Positions 17,962-28,260 of a stretch of DNA of 64,000 nucleotides are shown here, piece after piece. The translations under genes were made by a program, and so were the position numbers. The notes under the pieces were generated by a model, which saw nothing but the letters and a program-made list of their open reading frames with translations, ran no database searches and was not told the origin of the DNA. The DNA is from an uncultured Algibacter sp. GTDB lineage: Bacteria > Bacteroidota > Bacteroidia > Flavobacteriales > Flavobacteriaceae. The first letter of the stretch is position 1. The number at the start of each line of letters is the position of its first letter. Location: assembly GCF_947495675.1 (NCBI RefSeq), contig NZ_CANLZX010000014.1, forward strand, positions 51,304 through 115,303, read 5' to 3'.

Positions 17962-20613
17962 TTAAAAAAGGTTAATTTGCCCCTCTTCATCAATATTGGT
18001 ATCTGAATCGTTAGCAGAAGGAATGCTTTTTTCATTATCTGAAACGCCAGCAGACACCTCTTTTTCATCAACAACTTCTATATCATCAGCATGAACCTCT
18101 TCTGGAGCTTCATAAGGTAAAGCTTCTAAAAGATTGATTTGATTAACTTTATCTTTTGTTAATTGATTGCCTTGTGCGGTTAATCCCTTAATATCAATAA
18201 ATTCTTCTAAATTAATTTCTAAATTATCTTTACGATCTTTACCACGTTCTTTAGCAAAAACGATTTCAGCCATAGGTTTCCAGTCTGTAGATACTATTTC
18301 TAATTGAGAATTTGGATGATCTGAAATAAAAGATTCTTCTCTGCCTTCTTGTTCAATAAGGAAACGTTTTACGTAGTACAATTCTTTTTCACCATTAAAA
18401 TAAATAGCAGAAATTGGCTTATTAGGCACCCATTTTTCCAATACAATCATATCATCATCAAAATGCATTGTCACTTCTGGTGTTACTGTTTTAATCATAC
18501 CAGATTGGTTAATGATAAGCAATTTATCTTCACCTCTAAATTCTCCTATAAGCTCTCCTCTACCATCAACATTTAATCTTTGTACAGTATCATCAAACCA
18601 AATCTTTCTTGGTTTTAAGGTAGATACGCCCTTCTCTTTTAATTCAACACGTTTAACTGGATATTTAGTAACTAAATTTCCTTTTGATGCTCTTCCTTTT
18701 ATTAAAATATCAGCAAAATCAATATCCCATTTTAATTTTTTTATACTTCCAGCTTGTCTTAAATTGATTGAAACTACTTCTGCTTCTCCATTAGGATTTG
18801 CTGAAAAATATAATGCAACTGAACCTTTATTACCGTTTGTTAAATCGTACTCTCTATCTCTTGTAATACTTGTAACAGCAAACCTTTTTATATATGAAGG
18901 TCCTTTTTTTCCATCACGATAAATCAAATTATAGATGGTGCGTTTGTCTTTCTTTTTAAAAACAGCAACATGAATTATTCCTTTACCAATAAATGTTTTA
19001 GAATCTACTTTAGTTACCATCATTTTACCTTCGTTGGTAAAAACAATAATATCATCAATATCACTACAATCCCCTACATATTCATCTCTTCTTAATGATG
19101 TACCTATAAATCCTTCTTCTCTATTCACATAGAGTTTCGTGTTTCTAATAATTACTTTTGTGGCATCAACATCATCAAAAGTTCTAATTTCGGTTTTGCG
19201 TTCACGTCCTTCTCCATATTCTTTTTTTAATCTGGTGAAATAAGCTATTGCATAATCAATAAGATGTTCTAAATGATGTTTAACTTCTGCTATTTGATCT
19301 TCTAAAGCATCAATTTTTTGTTGAGCTTTATCAATATCAAATTTTGAAATACGTTTAATTCGAATTTCTGTTAAACGAGCAATATCCTCAGTTGTTACAG
19401 CACGCTTTAAATGTTTAATGTGGGGCTTTAATCCTTTATCAATAGCATTTATAACGCCATCCCATGTTTCTTCTTCTTCTATATCACGATAAATTCTATT
19501 TTCAATAAATATTCGCTCTAAAGATGCAAAATGCCATTGTTCTTCAAACTCTCCTAATCTTATTTCTAATTCTTGTTTTAAAAGTTGAACGGTATTATCT
19601 GTTGAGCGTCTAAGCATTTCTGAAACGCCAACAAATAAAGGTTTATTATCTTCAATAACACAACCTAAAGGTGATATGGAAGATTCACAACTAGTAAAAG
19701 CAAAAAGTGCATCTATAGTTTTATCAGGAGATAAACCTGACGGAAGATGAACTAAAATCTCAACCTCTGCAGCAGTATTATCTTCTATCTTTTTTACCTT
19801 AATTTTACCTTTATCATTCGCTTTTAAAATAGAATCTATAAGTGATGATGTTGTAGTACCAAAAGGCAATTCTGTAATAACTAACGTGTTTTTATCGAGT
19901 TGTGAAATTTTAGATCGTACACGAACTTTCCCGCCTCTTAAACCATCATTATAATTTGAAAAATCGGCTATTCCTGCTGTAGGGAAATCGGGTAATAAAG
20001 TAAATCGTTTACCTTGTAAATGCTTGATAGAAGCATCTATTAGTTCTATAAAATTATGTGGTAATATTTTGGTTGACAAGCCTACAGCAATACCCTCACC
20101 TCCTTGAGCTAAAAGTAAAGGAAACATTACTGGTAAATTTACAGGCTCTTTTCTACGTCCATCGTAACTAGCTTGCCATTCGGTTATTTTAGGATTAAAA
20201 ACAACATCTAGTCCAAACTTAGAAATACGTGCTTCAATATAACGCGATGCTGCTGCCCTATCACCTGTTAAAATATTCCCCCAGTTTCCTTGAGTATCAA
20301 TTAACAAGTCTTTCTGACCAATTTGCACCATGGCATCTGCTATACTTGCATCACCATGTGGGTGGTACTGCATAGTATGCCCTACAATGTTCGCTACTTT
20401 ATTATAGCGTCCATCATCAAGGTCTTTCATAGAATGCATAATACGACGTTGTACAGGCTTAAAACCGTCTTCAATAGCTGGCACTGCCCGTTCTAGAATT
20501 ACATATGAGGCGTAATCTAAAAACCAATCTTTATACATTCCCGTTACACGGGTTATTGTTTCTTGAGGTTCGTCTTGGCTATTAATTAAATCGTCGTTTT
20601 GGTCTTCTGTCAT
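17962..20613 (-). CDS. parC: DNA topoisomerase IV subunit A
   Basis: 883 residues, a type IIA topoisomerase A subunit that cuts and rejoins DNA to separate daughter chromosomes. The catalytic Tyr lies in RAAASRYIEARIS; the preceding QGNWGNILTGD segment and the quinolone-determining region DGFKPVQRRIMHSMKDLDDG are intact. A coiled coil at about 420-470 and a six-bladed beta-pinwheel C-terminal domain follow, then an acidic tail. I call it ParC rather than GyrA because of its length, its C-terminal domain and its partnership with the ParE-type gene upstream in the same direction. The acidic tail, rich in Asp/Glu, is typical of Bacteroidota. It starts 9 bp after a small basic ORF. Confidence 0.92.
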   Translation of the reverse strand: MTEDQNDDLINSQDEPQETITRVTGMYKDWFLDYASYVILERAVPAIEDGFKPVQRRIMHSMKDLDDGRYNKVANIVGHTMQYHPHGDASIADAMVQIGQKDLLIDTQGNWGNILTGDRAAASRYIEARISKFGLDVVFNPKITEWQASYDGRRKEPVNLPVMFPLLLAQGGEGIAVGLSTKILPHNFIELIDASIKHLQGKRFTLLPDFPTAGIADFSNYNDGLRGGKVRVRSKISQLDKNTLVITELPFGTTTSSLIDSILKANDKGKIKVKKIEDNTAAEVEILVHLPSGLSPDKTIDALFAFTSCESSISPLGCVIEDNKPLFVGVSEMLRRSTDNTVQLLKQELEIRLGEFEEQWHFASLERIFIENRIYRDIEEEETWDGVINAIDKGLKPHIKHLKRAVTTEDIARLTEIRIKRISKFDIDKAQQKIDALEDQIAEVKHHLEHLIDYAIAYFTRLKKEYGEGRERKTEIRTFDDVDATKVIIRNTKLYVNREEGFIGTSLRRDEYVGDCSDIDDIIVFTNEGKMMVTKVDSKTFIGKGIIHVAVFKKKDKRTIYNLIYRDGKKGPSYIKRFAVTSITRDREYDLTNGNKGSVALYFSANPNGEAEVVSINLRQAGSIKKLKWDIDFADILIKGRASKGNLVTKYPVKRVELKEKGVSTLKPRKIWFDDTVQRLNVDGRGELIGEFRGEDKLLIINQSGMIKTVTPEVTMHFDDDMIVLEKWVPNKPISAIYFNGEKELYYVKRFLIEQEGREESFISDHPNSQLEIVSTDWKPMAEIVFAKERGKDRKDNLEINLEEFIDIKGLTAQGNQLTKDKVNQINLLEALPYEAPEEVHADDIEVVDEKEVSAGVSDNEKSIPSANDSDTNIDEEGQINLF

Positions 20614-20622
20614 TAATTTTAA

Positions 20623-20757
20623 TTACGCTTTTGGTTTCCCGCTTAAAGTTATTCGTCCTTTTTTTCTACGCTTTTTAGCTTTACCTGTAATATCATGATT
20701 GTGCAAATAATCGTAGGAACGTTTTTTTTCTTTTCTTTTTTCTTTTGAATATAACAT
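20623..20757 (-). CDS. Small basic protein between parE and parC (unknown)
   Basis: A 44-codon frame starting at ATG 20757 (MLYSKEKRKEKKRSYDYLHN) and ending 9 bp before the parC ATG. About 40% of the residues are Lys or Arg, including KKRRKKGR; there is no hydrophobic segment. The tight spacing to parC suggests translation on the same mRNA. A TAATTTTG -7 box on the minus strand at 20856-20849 could drive it together with parC. I do not recognise the family; a nucleic-acid or ribosome-binding peptide would fit the charge. It could also be a chance frame, since the AT/Lys bias of this genome makes lysine-rich frames common. Confidence 0.45.
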   Translation of the reverse strand: MLYSKEKRKEKKRSYDYLHNHDITGKAKKRRKKGRITLSGKPKA

Positions 20758-20909
20758 GTTATATAATTTTTAATACTTAGTATTTAGGTCTTAAAAATCA
20801 AACTCCCTAAAACTAAGAGATTTATAATTTTAATTAAATTTTGTACTACAAAATTACTAAATATTTAATTTTAAACATATATAATTCTTTATATGATAAC
20901 ATAAAGATT

Positions 20910-22763
20910 TTATTCTTCTATCAGATCTAATTCTACTTTTAAATTATCAATTATAAATTCTTGTCTTGTTGGTGTATTTTTCCCCATATAAAATGATAAT
21001 AACTCTTCAATAGACATATTATCATCTAACATTATTGGGTCTAAACGAATATCATCACCTATAAAGTGCTTAAACTCATCTGGTGAGATTTCACCTAAAC
21101 CTTTAAACCTTGTTATTTCAGGTTTTGGTTTTAACTTTTCTATAGCATTTCGTCGTTCGTCTTCAGAATAACAATAAATTGTTTCTTTTTTGTTTCTTAC
21201 TCTAAATAAAGGGGTTTGTAAAATATACAAATGACCTTGTTTAATAACTTCAGGAAAAAACTGCAAAAAGAAAGTTATTAAAAGTAAACGTATGTGCATA
21301 CCATCTACATCGGCATCTGTTGCAATAACTACGTTATTATATCTTAAATCTTCAAGAGATTCTTCAATATTTAATGCTGCTTGTAAAAGATTAAATTCTT
21401 CATTTTCGTAAACAATTTTTTTACTTAAACCATAACAATTTAATGGTTTACCTTTTAAGCTAAAAACAGCTTGCGTATTTACATCACGAGATTTTGTAAT
21501 ACTTCCAGAAGCAGAATCACCCTCTGTTATAAACAAAGTGGTTTCTAAATTTCTTTCATTTTTAGTGTCCCCAAAATGCACACGGCAATCGCGTAATTTT
21601 TTATTATGTAGGCTTGCTTTTTTTGCTCTATCTTTTGCTAGTTTTCTAATACCTGATAACTCTTTTCGCTCGCGTTCAGCTTGCAAAATTTTACGCTGTA
21701 TTTTTTCTGCAGTATCTGTGTTTTTATGTAGATAGTTGTCTAGTTTCGTTTTTAAAAAGTCGTTTATATAGGTTCTTACTGTAGGCAAATTGCCTCCCAT
21801 ATCGGTAGATCCTAATTTGGTTTTAGTTTGACTTTCAAATACTGGCTCCATGACTTTAATAGCAATAGCACTTACTACTGATTTTCTAATATCTGAAGCA
21901 TCATAATTTTTACCATAAAACTCGCGTATGGTTCTAACTAAAGATTCTCTAAAGGCATTTAAATGCGTACCTCCTTGCGTTGTATTTTGTCCATTTACAA
22001 AACTGTTATACTCCTCGCTATATTGTGTTTTACTGTGCGTTAAAGCTACTTCTATATCATCACCTCGCAAATGAATAATTGGATAAAGTAAATCGGTCTC
22101 TGCAATTTTTTCTGCCAAAAGATCTTTTAAACCGTTTTCGCTATAATATTTTTCACCATTAAAAACTATGGTTAAACCTGGATTTAAATACACATAGTTC
22201 TTTAACATTTTAACTACATACTCACTTCTGTATTTATAGTTTTTAAATATAAGCTCATCCGGTATAAATGATACTTTTGTTCCTTTTCTTCGGGTAGTAT
22301 CATCAAGCATGTCTTGCTTAGTCAAGTTTCCTTGTTCAAATTCAGCAGAAGCAGATTTACCTTCTCTGTTCGATTCAACCCTAAAATAATTTGAAAGTGC
22401 ATTTACCGCTTTAGTACCTACTCCATTTAAACCTACTGATTTTTTGAATGCCTTAGAGTCATATTTACCACCAGTATTCATTTTAGAGACCACATCGACA
22501 ACTTTCCCTAATGGAATACCACGTCCATAGTCTCGAACAATTACCTTATTTCCTTGTATAGAAATTTCGATGGTTTTCCCTGCCCCCATTACAAACTCAT
22601 CAATAGAGTTATCTAAAACTTCTTTTAAAAGTATATAAATACCGTCATCTGGTGAAGACCCGTCTCCAAGTTTTCCAATATACATTCCTGGACGCATACG
22701 AATATGCTCTTTCCAATCTAATGAACGTATATTATCTTCGGTATATTTGGTTTCTTTTGCCAT
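20910..22763 (-). CDS. parE: DNA topoisomerase IV subunit B
   Basis: 617 residues: GHKL ATPase domain at the N-terminus ([37 protein letters not shown]), transducer domain, and TOPRIM domain with [12 protein letters not shown] and the metal-binding [10 protein letters not shown]. Length about 617 without an insertion, as in Bacteroidota ParE rather than the longer GyrB. It provides the ATPase for decatenation with the ParC product encoded downstream. ATG at 22763. The two subunits are separated by about 300 bp that include the small basic ORF. Confidence 0.95.
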   Translation of the reverse strand: MAKETKYTEDNIRSLDWKEHIRMRPGMYIGKLGDGSSPDDGIYILLKEVLDNSIDEFVMGAGKTIEISIQGNKVIVRDYGRGIPLGKVVDVVSKMNTGGKYDSKAFKKSVGLNGVGTKAVNALSNYFRVESNREGKSASAEFEQGNLTKQDMLDDTTRRKGTKVSFIPDELIFKNYKYRSEYVVKMLKNYVYLNPGLTIVFNGEKYYSENGLKDLLAEKIAETDLLYPIIHLRGDDIEVALTHSKTQYSEEYNSFVNGQNTTQGGTHLNAFRESLVRTIREFYGKNYDASDIRKSVVSAIAIKVMEPVFESQTKTKLGSTDMGGNLPTVRTYINDFLKTKLDNYLHKNTDTAEKIQRKILQAERERKELSGIRKLAKDRAKKASLHNKKLRDCRVHFGDTKNERNLETTLFITEGDSASGSITKSRDVNTQAVFSLKGKPLNCYGLSKKIVYENEEFNLLQAALNIEESLEDLRYNNVVIATDADVDGMHIRLLLITFFLQFFPEVIKQGHLYILQTPLFRVRNKKETIYCYSEDERRNAIEKLKPKPEITRFKGLGEISPDEFKHFIGDDIRLDPIMLDDNMSIEELLSFYMGKNTPTRQEFIIDNLKVELDLIEE

Positions 22764-22848
22764 TTGTTTTTCAGAAAACTTAGTGAGGGTTGCTAATATA
22801 GCACAACCAATTAAAAAATAAAACAGTAAGCATACAAAGTAATTAACA

Positions 22849-22880
22849 ATAAAAAACCAATGTTGTTGAGAACATTGGCT
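22849..22880 (-). terminator. Rho-independent terminator of the beta-barrel gene
   Basis: On the minus strand, CCAATGTT (22878-22871 complement) pairs with AACATTGG across a 6-nt loop, followed by TTTTTTATTG. It lies 25 bp beyond the stop codon of the gene at 22905. Confidence 0.75.
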
Positions 22881-22904
22881 TAAACACTTATATGTTAATA
22901 CTTA

Positions 22905-23603
22905 TTATAGTTTATAAACTAAACCAATAAGTACCCTTGGCATTAAATTGGGTTGTTTTATAGCCTTGTTTGCATCTTTAAACGTGAATTCTACATTATT
23001 ATTTGTGTTATCATTTCTAGCATTTACATTGTCGTTATCTGGACTATAAGAAGTATCATGTCCTTTTAATGTATTATTAAAAAAATAGTCTAAACCTACA
23101 GCTGCCAAAAGATTAAATTTATCATTAATTTTAAATTGACTTTCTATACCTAAACCCACTCCAAATTGTTTTGAAGTAACATCAAAATCCTCATTACCAC
23201 CTACATACTTGAAATTAGCTTTAAAACTTGAATACCTGGGTCCAAAAACAATTTTTGTAGCTTCAGAATTAATGAAATTAGAGTTTAACATAAAATCGAG
23301 TCTGTAATCAAAAGATTTTGCTTTTTCTTCAGGCACTCCATTTGTAGCATTATTGATAAAAATACGCCTAGCATCTGCAGAGTTCCCAGGATTTAATTTA
23401 GTTAATCCAATACCAAATCTTATTTGAACCGGCAGACTTTCCAGCGGACGCAATGCAGCTATACTTATTTGTGCACCAAAGCCTCTGTTGTATCCTGTAG
23501 AAAAACCAACTGCGAATTTGGGTTCATCAGCATCTATTTGTGCGTGAGAAAGAAAAGAAAAAATTAATAAAAAAACGGTTAATAGTGATTGTTTAGCATT
23601 CAT
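22905..23603 (-). CDS. Outer-membrane beta-barrel protein, unknown
   Basis: 232 residues with a signal peptide (SLLTVFLLIFSFLSHAQ) and alternating beta-strands ending in PRVLIGLVYKL, consistent with a small porin-like or PorT-like barrel of eight to ten strands. A loop with many Asn/Asp (NDNVNARNDNTNNNVEF) is probably exposed. No specific family is recognised. The gene is followed by a clear terminator and preceded by 110 bp to the EamA gene, so it is likely monocistronic. Its role could be structural or in adhesion. Confidence 0.7.
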   Translation of the reverse strand: MNAKQSLLTVFLLIFSFLSHAQIDADEPKFAVGFSTGYNRGFGAQISIAALRPLESLPVQIRFGIGLTKLNPGNSADARRIFINNATNGVPEEKAKSFDYRLDFMLNSNFINSEATKIVFGPRYSSFKANFKYVGGNEDFDVTSKQFGVGLGIESQFKINDKFNLLAAVGLDYFFNNTLKGHDTSYSPDNDNVNARNDNTNNNVEFTFKDANKAIKQPNLMPRVLIGLVYKL

Positions 23604-23713
23604 AAATTTGGGGTTTATTTTAATTTATTTACGAATGAAGAAAGCTTTAAGACTATAAATTAAAATGATTTAACCCAACAAATCGATGAAATGCAATACT
23701 TGTATTAATTAAA

Positions 23714-24619
23714 TTATTTTCTATTTTCTTTTTTTACTGATACTACCACGATACCAAATACAACAATTAAAGCGCCAAATAATTGTAACAAAGTTAATCT
23801 TTCATTTAAAAAAACAGCGGCCAATATAATAGTAGAAATTGGCCCAATACCTGCTACAATTGCAAAGTTAGAAGAACTAATCATTTTTATAGATGCAGAG
23901 ACCAAAAATGATGGAATAACTGTTGCAAAAACAGCAATTAAAAACCCTAATACATATACTTCTTTTGAGAAGCTAAAAAGGTTTATTTCACTTATTACAC
24001 TATAATGTATAAAAACACAAACACATGAAACAATCATAGCATAAGCTGTAAATTTCATAACTCCAAATTTGGGAATTAACCAACCACTACCTACTAAATA
24101 AGAGGCATAAGTTATGGCGCTTAACAATATAAAAAAACCTCCTAAATAAGTGTCTGTACCAGAAATAGAAACTTCATTGGAGAAAGCTATTACTATACCC
24201 AAATAAGTCAACCCAATAGCAAGGCCTTGTACTTTAGTAATAGCTTTTTTTAAAAATATTTTGTTTAGTAAAAGCACTATGGTAGGATATAAAAACAATA
24301 TAATACGTTCTAAACTTGCTTTGATATAGGTAAGCCCAACAAAATCAAAATAACTTGCTAAATAGTAACCCACAAAGCCAAAAAATATGAGCCACAAATA
24401 ATCTTTAGCGTTTGGATTTTGTATTGGCTTTTGATTATTAAAAACAAATGCAATAACTATATAAAAAGGAAATGAAAATAGCATACGTAATAGTAAAATA
24501 CTTATAGCATCTACATTATAGTTGTAGGCTAGTTTTACCATGACTGCTTTTGAGGAAAACATTACAATTCCTAAAACACCAATGCCTATTCCATACCAAA
24601 ATTGTTTTTTTGATTGCAT
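23714..24619 (-). CDS. EamA/DMT-family transporter
   Basis: 301 residues with ten predicted transmembrane helices arranged as two EamA repeats (about 8-142 and 152-292). Motifs include GFVGYYLASYFDFVGLTYI at the first repeat end and ILAAVFLNERLTLLQLFGALIV at the second, as in drug/metabolite transporters. The substrate cannot be predicted; family members export amino acids, purines or other metabolites. Single gene, ATG at 24619, with no obvious operon partner. Confidence 0.9.
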   Translation of the reverse strand: MQSKKQFWYGIGIGVLGIVMFSSKAVMVKLAYNYNVDAISILLLRMLFSFPFYIVIAFVFNNQKPIQNPNAKDYLWLIFFGFVGYYLASYFDFVGLTYIKASLERIILFLYPTIVLLLNKIFLKKAITKVQGLAIGLTYLGIVIAFSNEVSISGTDTYLGGFFILLSAITYASYLVGSGWLIPKFGVMKFTAYAMIVSCVCVFIHYSVISEINLFSFSKEVYVLGFLIAVFATVIPSFLVSASIKMISSSNFAIVAGIGPISTIILAAVFLNERLTLLQLFGALIVVFGIVVVSVKKENRK

Positions 24620-24752
24620 GAAACGAAACTAAAGAGGTCTTTTTAAAAAATAAGAACTGTAAAATAAAAATTACGATGCCCAAACCATTTTATATGATTT
24701 ACAAACATGAGTCTTCTTATTTCTTTTTTTAGAAAATTGTTTTTAGGTATTA

Positions 24753-25223
24753 TTAAGAAATGCTTTCAAGTTGAATTTTTTCAGCTTTTTCTTTTAGAGT
24801 TTTATTTCTTATTTTTAAAATATTTATCATATATTTTTTCATAAAAAACTTATCCACTATTTTACCCAAAACTCCCCAATTAGATTCAAAATAGAACTTA
24901 TCTATCATTATAGTTTTATTATTGCTTTTACGAAAAATATGCTCATGCTTATAAGCTTTAAAATCCCCTTCAACAATTTCATCTACAAATAAAGATGGAT
25001 TATTAAATTCCGTTACTTTTAAAGTTATGTGCCTAACAAAACCTAGATGTTTTGCTTCCCAAGTGATAAAATCATTTGCCTCAACTAAACCAGTAGTTTT
25101 ACCATCTATTGCTATTTCTCTAGAGTTTTTTATTGATTTTTGGTAGAAATCAACATTACGAGCTAAATCAAAACAAGTTTGTATATCTGCATTAATAAAA
25201 GTTTCTATTTGAACTAAAGGCAT
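24753..25223 (-). CDS. SRPBCC (START-like) ligand-binding protein
   Basis: 156 residues. The opening IETFINADIQTCFDLARNVDFYQ and the later HEHIFRKSNN are typical of the polyketide-cyclase/START-like SRPBCC fold found in many Bacteroidota cell-division-inhibitor-like annotations. It is a small soluble protein with a hydrophobic pocket, ligand unknown. Normal length. It lies between EamA and ychF, all leftward, with gaps above 100 bp, so cotranscription is uncertain. Confidence 0.85.
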   Translation of the reverse strand: MPLVQIETFINADIQTCFDLARNVDFYQKSIKNSREIAIDGKTTGLVEANDFITWEAKHLGFVRHITLKVTEFNNPSLFVDEIVEGDFKAYKHEHIFRKSNNKTIMIDKFYFESNWGVLGKIVDKFFMKKYMINILKIRNKTLKEKAEKIQLESIS

Positions 25224-25331
25224 GAGAAAATTTTAAATTATTTATGATCTAATGAGAGGGAGATATATTAATAAATACAGACACGCTAAAAAGAAAAAAG
25301 TCACTAATAAATTTAAAACTCTTTAAATATT

Positions 25332-26426
25332 CTATACGTTGAATAAAAAATGCATTACATCTCCATCTTTAACAATGTAATTTTTACCCTCAACTCGCAT
25401 TTTACCAGCTTCTTTTACTTTGGCTTCACTTCCGTAAGCTATATAATCTTCATAAGCAATAACTTCTGCTCTAATAAAACCTTTTTCAAAATCGGTATGA
25501 ATTACACCTGCTGCTTGCGGTCCAGTTGCACCAATATCGATAGTCCAAGCTCGAACTTCTTTAACACCTGCAGTAAAATACGTTTGCTGGTTAAGTAATT
25601 TATATGCTGAACGAATTAATTTTGCAGAACCTGGTTCATCTAAACCTATATCTTGCAAAAACATTTGGCGTTCTTCATAATCATCTAATTCATTTATATC
25701 TGCTTCGGTACCAACAGCTAATACCAAAACCTCAGCATTTTCATCTTTAACAGCTTCTTTAACTTTCTCAACATAATCATTTCCTGAAACTGCAGCTCCT
25801 TCATCAACATTACATACGTACATAACAGGCTTATCTGTTATAAATTGTGAAGGTTTTACAAATTCTACATAATCTTCATCACTAAACTCTAAAGCTCTAA
25901 CAGAAATTCCAGACTCTAAGCCTGCCTTTATTTTTAATAAAACAGCTTCTTCTTTTTGAGCCTCTTTGTTTCCAGTTTTTGCAGCACGCTTAACTTTATC
26001 TAATTTTTTTTCGGCTGTTTCTAAGTCTTTAAGCTGTAATTCCATATCGATAGTTTCCTTATCACGAATAGGGTTTACATTGCCATCGACATGTACAATA
26101 TTATCATTATCAAAACATCTTAAAACATGAAGAATCGCATCTGTTTCACGAATATTAGCTAAAAATTGATTTCCTAATCCTTCACCTTTACTTGCTCCTT
26201 TAACTAATCCTGCTATATCAACAATCTCTACAGTTGCTGGCAAAACTCGCTCTGGATTCACTAAAGATTCTAATTTCTCTAAACGAGGATCTGGCACATT
26301 AACCACACCTATATTAGGTTCAATTGTACAAAACGGAAAATTTGCGCTTTGTGCTTTTGCATTTGATAAACAATTAAACAACGTTGATTTCCCTACGTTT
26401 GGTAATCCTACGATACCTGCTTTCAT
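25332..26426 (-). CDS. ychF: Redox-regulated ATPase YchF
   Basis: 364-residue Obg-family P-loop protein that hydrolyses ATP preferentially and associates with ribosomes. G1 GLPNVGKST is at residues 6-14, switch and G3 [17 protein letters not shown] follow, the nucleotide-specificity loop is YVCNVDE, and a C-terminal TGS domain ends [12 protein letters not shown] choose ATG 26426 ([14 protein letters not shown]), which is the universal N-terminus of the family, not a longer upstream frame. A TACATTTG -7 box at 26455-26448 (minus strand) would give a short leader of about 18 nt. Confidence 0.97.
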   Translation of the reverse strand: MKAGIVGLPNVGKSTLFNCLSNAKAQSANFPFCTIEPNIGVVNVPDPRLEKLESLVNPERVLPATVEIVDIAGLVKGASKGEGLGNQFLANIRETDAILHVLRCFDNDNIVHVDGNVNPIRDKETIDMELQLKDLETAEKKLDKVKRAAKTGNKEAQKEEAVLLKIKAGLESGISVRALEFSDEDYVEFVKPSQFITDKPVMYVCNVDEGAAVSGNDYVEKVKEAVKDENAEVLVLAVGTEADINELDDYEERQMFLQDIGLDEPGSAKLIRSAYKLLNQQTYFTAGVKEVRAWTIDIGATGPQAAGVIHTDFEKGFIRAEVIAYEDYIAYGSEAKVKEAGKMRVEGKNYIVKDGDVMHFLFNV

Positions 26427-26714
26427 AATTAAATAATTTTGCGAGTGCAAATGTAGTTAATAAAAAAGAATTTTGAGACTAAATATTTATTGAGCATTTT
26501 AGCTTTTTTATTTGTAAGATTATCTAAATTATAACACAAACAACCAAAATAAAAAGTTAAATAAGTTTGAAAAAAAAAAATTGGGAAAACCAAAAAAATA
26601 TTAAACCTACATTAGAAATGAAAGCCTTTAAAAGTGAATAATATTTTCTTAAGCAAATAGGTAACCAAATCTTAAAATTATTATATTTACTTAATAATTT
26701 TCTGTTTCAGACTT

Positions 26715-28256
26715 ATGAAAAATCTCCTGTTTTTAAGCCTTATTATTTTAAGTAATTACCTATTAAAAGCGCAAAGCAAAATAGATATTGAATATGGTGC
26801 CATCTTTAAAAATGAAAAAAGAGAAATTCCTGTTGATATAATAGGACAAGATGAAAATGGATATTATTTACTGTACTCTGAAGGTAAGTATGGACAAGGT
26901 GATGATATGTTTTTAAGAAAGTTTAATTTAGACTTAACGCCATCTAATAAAGAAATCAATTTAAAAAATGAATCCTATGAAGGTAAATTTAATTCATTGG
27001 GATTAACAAAACTAAAAACTAAAATTGTTCATGTTTTTTATTTGTTAACAGAAGAAGGAAAAAACTATTATTATCAAAACATAGATTTATCTACTTTCTC
27101 CCTAAGTCCAAAAAAACTTATTACTACCGTTTTAAACGACTCTAAAAACGCAAAAAACTCTTTAAGCAGATTTCTTATTAGTGATGATGAAAATACAATC
27201 ACACTTTTTTACACCATACCAAATAAAAACAAAGAAACTGCCAAAATAAGAATTCAAACTTTTGATTCAGATTTTAATGAAAAAACCAGTAATTATTATG
27301 ATTTTCCCTACAATAACGATGTTTTGTCATATAGAAGCATTTTTATGAATAGTAAGAATGAGCTTTTTATACTTTGTAAAAAATATAATTCTTATAAAAC
27401 TTTTAATGACGAAAACAATCACAGGTACGAATTTCAACTTTATCAAATAAAGAGTAACCAATTAGGGCTATTAACAACTATAAAGCCCGAAAATGTGCAT
27501 TTAAGATCCTTAAACACTTCTCTTATCAATGACGAAGAATTAGTTTTAACAGGATTATATTCTGAAAAAGACTTATATGCTATGAATGGTGTTTACGCTT
27601 CAAAAATTAATCTTACAAACGGAGAAATATTATCTTCTAATTATAATAAATTTTCTTCTGATTTTTTCTCAAAACTTATGGAAGATGGTAAAAAGAAAAA
27701 CAAAGCCATAGCAAAATATAATGATGGTAAACGCGCCGACCAAAACTACATATTAAAACAAACCATAAAACTTGATAATGATGAGATTTTGGTTCTAGCA
27801 GAACAAGTATGGTCTTATTCTTATAATTATGCTATTACATATTATCATCACGATATTGCGGCTATAAAATTAGATAGTAATGGCAGTATAATTTGGGCTA
27901 ATAAAATTGGTAAAAGAAACGATAAGCCTAATGTGTTTATTTACAACTCATACCATCCTGTTTACAAAAATGATAAATTGTACTTATTATATAATTGTAG
28001 TGCTAAAAACCTAAATCATTCTAAAGGGCGTTTAGCAAATTATTTTACTGATTTTGACAGAGCTTTTATAGCTACTAATGTAGATTTAAAAACAGGTAAT
28101 TACAAAAGACAAATATTAATTAAAAATGATAATTTAGAAGGTATTACAATTAGACCATCTTTATATAATTGGGTAAACGATGATACGCTTTTAATGTTTG
28201 GCCAAGATATAGACAATTTAAAAAACCAAAGGTTTGTAAAACTTAAATTTAACTAA
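26715..28256 (+). CDS. Exported protein of unknown function
   Basis: 513 residues with a signal peptide (NLLFLSLIILSNYLLKAQS, residues 3-21). The rest is beta-strand-rich with repeated patterns such as ENGYYLLYSEG, NGSIIWANKIGKR and VNDDTLLMFGQD, reminiscent of a beta-propeller of secreted Bacteroidota proteins. I recognise no named domain, and there is no type IX sorting tail at the C-terminus (it ends LKNQRFVKLKFN). It is preceded by a 288-bp AT-rich intergenic region and converges on thiamine pyrophosphokinase with a 4-bp gap. Function unknown. Confidence 0.7.
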   Translation: MKNLLFLSLIILSNYLLKAQSKIDIEYGAIFKNEKREIPVDIIGQDENGYYLLYSEGKYGQGDDMFLRKFNLDLTPSNKEINLKNESYEGKFNSLGLTKLKTKIVHVFYLLTEEGKNYYYQNIDLSTFSLSPKKLITTVLNDSKNAKNSLSRFLISDDENTITLFYTIPNKNKETAKIRIQTFDSDFNEKTSNYYDFPYNNDVLSYRSIFMNSKNELFILCKKYNSYKTFNDENNHRYEFQLYQIKSNQLGLLTTIKPENVHLRSLNTSLINDEELVLTGLYSEKDLYAMNGVYASKINLTNGEILSSNYNKFSSDFFSKLMEDGKKKNKAIAKYNDGKRADQNYILKQTIKLDNDEILVLAEQVWSYSYNYAITYYHHDIAAIKLDSNGSIIWANKIGKRNDKPNVFIYNSYHPVYKNDKLYLLYNCSAKNLNHSKGRLANYFTDFDRAFIATNVDLKTGNYKRQILIKNDNLEGITIRPSLYNWVNDDTLLMFGQDIDNLKNQRFVKLKFN

Positions 28257-28260
28257 ACCA

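Noticed and set aside
17962..22763. Calling the topoisomerase genes gyrA and gyrB
   Set aside because: The B subunit is about 617 residues and the A subunit about 883 with an acidic tail, as in Bacteroidota topoisomerase IV; GyrB would be longer. A direct alignment would settle this.
26427..26450. Upstream in-frame extension of ychF
   Set aside because: [14 protein letters not shown] is the invariant beginning of the family, and the eight extra residues are not conserved in it.
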